From positions 62,001 through 126,000 of the forward strand of contig JAUXMZ010000078.1 of assembly GCA_030683105.1 (NCBI GenBank): a DNA stretch of 64,000 bases. Reading direction: 5' to 3'. This DNA is from Burkholderiales bacterium. GTDB lineage: Bacteria; Pseudomonadota; Gammaproteobacteria; Burkholderiales; SG8-41. Positions within the stretch are counted from its first letter, which is position 1. Every line of letters begins with the position of its first letter. Position numbers and translations under genes: made by a program. Under the pieces are notes generated by a model. The model was not told where the DNA came from, searched no databases, and saw only the letters and a program-made list of their open reading frames with translations. Below are positions 61,101 to 64,000 of the stretch, piece after piece.

Positions 61101-64000
61101 AAGAAGGCGTTTGACGACAGCGTGTAAGTGAACGACGCATCTTCCGTTGCAGTCACAGCGACGAGCGACGCGCCCGTCTGCGGCGCACGATTTGCCTGCG
61201 CCTCGAGCGTCGCAGCATCCCATTCCGTGCCGTCGGCGAACCGGACCTGCTCGATCCGGTAACCGTCCTGCGGCTGCCAGAGGATGGAAAGTTCGTCGCT
61301 TGTGCCGTTAATGCGGAGGGAAAGGCTGTCGTCCGTGCGCGTCACCGTGAGATCGTCTGGTGTGATTGTGTCACCCAGCACGACGGCATCGTAATCGCCC
61401 GCTGCATCTTCTATCGTGTCCGCTCCGGAGCCGCGGCCGAAGTAATAGGTATCGCTACCTGCGCCTCCGAGCAGCAAGTCGTTGTCAGCACCGCCGTCCA
61501 GAGTGTCATCGCCATCTCCGCCGTTCAGAGTATCGTCGCCGCCCAGTCCACTGATGCGATCTGCGATATTGGTGCCGCTGAGGACATCGTTGCCGCCGGT
61601 GCCGGTAATATCGAAGCCGCGCGCGAGCAGGTCGTTGTAGGTCAGCACGGCGTGGTCGGCGAACGCAAAGTTCTCGATGACCGGCGTACCGTAAACGTCG
61701 GCGGGGTCAAATCCTTCGATGTGAATCGCATCGCCGCCATCGCCAACGCGGATCTGCAGCGAACCCAGCCCCAGGCTCAGCATGTCGGGGGTGATGCCGG
61801 CGCCGAACACGATGGTGTCTTCCCCGCTGCTGTCGCGGATCACATCCACGCCATCGCCGAGACCGAACACATAGCTGTCGTTGCCGGCGCCGCCATCGAG
61901 CGTATCGTTGCCGGCGCCGCCGAACAGAATGTCAGGCCCATTGCCGCCGCTGAGCACGTCATCGCCCGCGGTGCCGGTCAGGATCGGTGATGCTGCCGAG
62001 AAAGGCTGGGGTGCAATGCCGAATGCCGGATCGGCAAGGATGCTGCGTATCGCGTCAGGCGTGAGGCTGTCGTTGCTGCCCGTGGCCGCGTAGCGGTAAG
62101 CGAGGTTGCCGCCGAGCGCGAATTCGGTGCTTGTATCAATTTGGACGGAAGCCAGCGCGTCGCTGATCGCCCAGCTGCCCAGATCCGGATCACTCGCCTG
62201 TAAGTATTTGTATATGTTGATTAATTCGTTAAGGCTATAGGTAGTGACCGCGCCATCGATGAGCTGCAGCGTGAGTTGCGGCCAGATATGGGGATCGGCC
62301 ACCCACTCGCGCGTGAGCCGGATCGAATCGTCCGCGCCGATTTCCAGCACCATGTCCGCGCCATCGCGACGCAGGCTGAGATTGGCGGCTTGTATGCCGC
62401 CGCCCAGCGACAGCGTCAGCGGTGCATCTTCGTAAATCGTGTCATGCCCGTCGCGGGCGTTAAATGCAACGACCATGCTTCCCGATGCGTAATTTTGTAT
62501 CTCATCATTGCCACGTCCGCCGATGACGAATCCGGTGCCGCCGCTGACCAGCACGGTGTCGTCGCCATTGCCGCCGTCGAAGTAATTGCTGCCGTTCCAG
62601 TCTTCGAGTTCATCCACGTCGTCACCGCCGAGCAGGATGTCGTTGCCGCCGCCGCCGCCGAGATAATCGTTTCCCGTTCCGCCGATCAGAAGATCGTTGC
62701 CGCCAACGCCAACGATCTCATCGTTACCGCCGAGTCCGTCGATAACATCTTCACCGCTGGTACCGAAAATGAGGTCGTCGTCTTCCGTGGCCTCAGCCAT
62801 CGGCACCATCGCCTCGAGCGCGGCGACGTCCCACACCGTGCCGTTAGCAAAGGCCACCTGCTCGACCTTGAGGTCGTCATCCCAGTACCACCCGTAAAGA
62901 ACAACCTGATCGTCGCTTCCGTTGACCCCCAGCACCAGGTCACCGTAATCATTGCCGACCGTGACATCAGCGGGCGCGATATCTGCGCCGAACCTGACGA
63001 TATCGATATTGCCCGGGGTCTCATCCCAGTCTTCAACAGTGTCATAGCCGTCGCCACGCTGGAAAACATAGATGTCGTCGCCAGGACCGCCCTGGAGGTA
63101 ATCATCCCCTGGCCCGCCAATCAGAATGTCATGGCCATCGGCACCTGACAGATCGTCATTTCCCGCGCCGCCGTCGATGATGTCCGGGCCGTTGGTGCCA
63201 GAAAGATAATCGTCTCCATCGCTGCCGTATATGTGTATGCCGCGAGCGATCAGCTCCTCATACGTCAGCGTTTCGCCACCGGTGAAGACAAAATTCTCGA
63301 TCACCTGCGAGCCGTAGACATCATTGGGATTGAAGCCTTCGATATGAAGCGCATCGCCGCCGGCGCCGACCGCTATTGGCAGGGAGGCCCAGTCCAGTCC
63401 GAGGGTCAGCATATCGGGTGTGATGCCTGCGCCGAACACGATGGTGTCGTTGCCGCTCTCGTCGTAAATGGTGTCGATGCCGTAGCCGAAGCGAAAGATA
63501 TAAGTGTCATCGCCGGGGCCACCATCGAGATAGTCATCGCCGGCGCCGCCGTCGAGCGTGTCGTTGCCTTCGTAACCGAACAGAACATCGTTCCCATTCA
63601 GGCCGCGAATGATGTCATCGCCCGGCGTACCGCCAAGGAGATCGTCACCAGTGCTGCCGGTGATGACGCCCACGGGCAACAGACTTTCGAGGACCGCACC
63701 ATCCCACTCCGTGCCGTCGGCAAACACCACGCGCTCGACCCGATAGTCGCTGCCCGCAAACCACTGGCTGATCGTCAATTGATCCTGGGTGCCGTCGATC
63801 AGCACTACCAAGTCGTTATTCACACGCAACGCACCCACACTTTGCGGAGTAATTCCCGGTCCGAAAACGATGGTATCCACATCGCTGGGCCGGGTCTGGT
63901 TTTCCTCGATCACATCATGTCCGTAACCAAGGTTGAAAACATAGGTGTCGGATCCCAGCCCGCCGCTCAGATAATCGTCGCCTGCGCCACCGTTGAGCGT
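58184..64000 (-). CDS. Giant RTX protein with cadherin-like repeats, 5' end missing
   Basis: More than 1,935 residues, open at the right edge: the frame continues upstream of the first internal Met (63913) with LNGGAGDDYLSGGLGSDTY. Four blocks of glycine-aspartate nonapeptides (GGxGxDxLx, e.g. GNDVLFGYEGNDTLDGGAGDDYLDGG) alternate with segments like RVERVVFADGTEWDGAVLESL, typical of calcium-binding RTX proteins. Residues about 905-1410 from that Met are five to six roughly 100-residue dystroglycan-type cadherin-like repeats (VNDAPTLANAITDQTISEDASFSF). A final RTX block is followed by an acidic-basic tail (RERDEDDDDDDGSHYSN) and a short C-terminal part. Secreted through type I secretion; adhesion or surface-layer role is inferred. 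HlyD adaptor downstream. Confidence 0.93.
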   Translation of the reverse strand, partial: TLNGGAGDDYLSGGLGSDTYVFNLGYGHDVIEENQTRPSDVDTIVFGPGITPQSVGALRVNNDLVVLIDGTQDQLTISQWFAGSDYRVERVVFADGTEWDGAVLESLLPVGVITGSTGDDLLGGTPGDDIIRGLNGNDVLFGYEGNDTLDGGAGDDYLDGGPGDDTYIFRFGYGIDTIYDESGNDTIVFGAGITPDMLTLGLDWASLPIAVGAGGDALHIEGFNPNDVYGSQVIENFVFTGGETLTYEELIARGIHIYGSDGDDYLSGTNGPDIIDGGAGNDDLSGADGHDILIGGPGDDYLQGGPGDDIYVFQRGDGYDTVEDWDETPGNIDIVRFGADIAPADVTVGNDYGDLVLGVNGSDDQVVLYGWYWDDDLKVEQVAFANGTVWDVAALEAMVPMAEATEDDDLIFGTSGEDVIDGLGGNDEIVGVGGNDLLIGGTGNDYLGGGGGNDILLGGDDVDELEDWNGSNYFDGGNGDDTVLVSGGTGFVIGGRGNDEIQNYASGSMVVAFNARDGHDTIYEDAPLTLSLGGGIQAANLSLRRDGADMVLEIGADDSIRLTREWVADPHIWPQLTLQLIDGAVTTYSLNELINIYKYLQASDPDLGSWAISDALASVQIDTSTEFALGGNLAYRYAATGSNDSLTPDAIRSILADPAFGIAPQPFSAASPILTGTAGDDVLSGGNGPDILFGGAGNDTLDGGAGNDSYVFGLGDGVDVIRDSSGEDTIVFGAGITPDMLSLGLGSLQIRVGDGGDAIHIEGFDPADVYGTPVIENFAFADHAVLTYNDLLARGFDITGTGGNDVLSGTNIADRISGLGGDDTLNGGDGDDTLDGGADNDLLLGGAGSDTYYFGRGSGADTIEDAAGDYDAVVLGDTITPDDLTVTRTDDSLSLRINGTSDELSILWQPQDGYRIEQVRFADGTEWDAATLEAQANRAPQTGASLVAVTATEDASFTYTLSSNAFFDPDANDQLTLSATLIDGSPLPSWLNFDGVNFSGLPANANVGTVGIKVTATDRAGLSVASAFTLNVENVNDAPTLANAITDQTISEDASFSFVVPADTFADIDAGDGLGYGATLADGTPLPTWLTFDPASQTFSGTPGNDDVETLSVTVTATDSGGLSVASAFTLNVENVNDAPTLANAIIDLTISEDVSFSFVVPADTFADIDAGDVLTYGATLADGSALPAWLSFDAAQAAFNGTPENGDVGTLEVRVTATDQSGANVSNDFTLIVDNINDAPQVATAIADPSTLEDVPFTFTLPADTFADVDVGDALTFSATLADGSPLPEWLTFDPATQAFTGTPGNDEVGTLNVTVTATDTADARAADKFDLTVVNVNDAPVLINHQQNQWIADGDAMQFQLPGNAFNDIDAGDTLSYAAAQADGTPLPAWLAFDAATRTFSGTPDEADIGTLSLSVTATDTIGATASDSFDLDVTVAPDTTYTGTGGDDWLYGRSGSDTLNGLAGNDALSGRSGNDILNGGPGDDLLAGGTGDDTYVYQAGDGLDTIADEAGSDTVAFGAGLTRDNVVARLIEDNTTARIRVLDANGNEQADQGLDIELDAGGSSPVEWFTFATGAPATLDDLLIRQVIRYGTQRNDVIRTGRNDDLIYADRGNDTVYAGTGNDVVFGDRGRDILYGEAGNDVLIGGRGKDQLYGGFGDDVLEGGRGTDILDGGAGFNTYVFERNFGDDRIVRGSGSGALRFGDGISTRDLSFKRRNNDLVVKVKGEGRVRIEGWFDKNAVHQVEFAEFADGTVLGADKFVAKGYDTERERDEDDDDDDGSHYSNDDGGSRPHGASKNEDRAEMRPAKSASGQGKHSGNSDSAWFDKVAEKWNGNYARTARQNDESGSERGGASRGTQPVNRWQRMHDRLSAHLADGHDDADNSGADLASLKPGSAHGASFAQFGTTGYGGIGVQDRGAADLRPFAGLREGLARIA
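60180..61130. repeat. Roughly 303-bp tandem repeats in the RTX gene
   Basis: Copies of the cadherin-like module recur at 303-bp spacing: GTCGATGTCAGCGAACGTGT starts at 60491 and 60794 and more than 100 following bases are nearly identical. This indicates recent duplication; copy number can change by recombination. Confidence 0.85.

Overview
The window looks like chromosomal DNA of a GC-rich betaproteobacterium (Burkholderiales or Nitrosomonadales grade). The evidence is the yceD-rpmF-plsX-fabHDG-acpP-fabF-pabC-mltG-tmk-holB-tatD order, a tyrB/uvrB divergent pair, Bug/TctC solute receptors, acyl-CoA catabolism genes and a proteobacterial-type dif site. I cannot name the species from sequence alone.

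Layout. 1-1.8 kb: 5' part of a CocE/NonD hydrolase and a VKOR-thioredoxin fusion. 1.8-7.5 kb: accessory region. It holds a VF530-type gene and a 4.4-kb integrated element (about 2,699-7,105) sitting in the 3' end of tRNA-Asn. That element has a serine recombinase, a Rep_trans rolling-circle initiator, a palindromic promoter/operator and a 79-bp hairpin that is a candidate origin. Joining its ends predicts an attP with perfect 12-bp inverted arms around the core. A 267-bp nested-palindrome repeat follows. 7.5-19 kb: AsmA-like gene, tyrB, uvrB, LMW-PTPase, a FecR/beta-barrel pair, rne. 19-34.6 kb: rluC, a phosphatase, an internally deleted Rieske ORF, an S49 peptidase, maf and a methyltransferase, then the long fatty-acid/cell-division operon ending in tatD and an ankyrin protein.

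34.7-36.2 kb: a second small element. It carries a VC1465/XafT-like HTH gene and ends at a canonical 28-bp dif site (36,195-36,222), so the window probably spans the replication terminus. 36.5-43.1 kb: PAS-domain membrane protein and a glutaryl-CoA dehydrogenase / thiolase / 3-hydroxyacyl-CoA dehydrogenase / enoyl-CoA hydratase cluster. 43.3-53.2 kb: two Bug receptors, an orphan encapsulated-ferritin-like gene, FecR protein, a second CocE/NonD hydrolase, Gfo/Idh/MocA oxidoreductase, a zinc-LID adenylate kinase and an M81 (MlrC-like) metallopeptidase.

53.3-55.1 kb: a likely selenoprotein. Two apparently separate ORFs are one reading frame interrupted by a single UGA in the motif Sec-Gly-Ser-Cys (UGSC family), followed directly by a SECIS-like hairpin. 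55.2-64 kb: RbgA-like GTPase, then a type I secretion locus (HlyD-type adaptor and a giant RTX/cadherin-like protein running off the right edge). A DUF559 nuclease gene and several CCCCTCTCCC palindromes lie between the last two.

How parts work together. The fab operon makes and loads ACP for fatty acid synthesis. The acyl-CoA cluster runs the reverse chemistry on dicarboxylic or aromatic-derived acyl-CoAs. The HlyD adaptor probably exports the RTX protein with an ABC transporter outside the window. The two mobile elements use different site-specific systems (serine recombinase at a tRNA; host XerCD at dif). Positions come from reading the sequence by eye; family assignments come from motif recognition and were not checked by database search.
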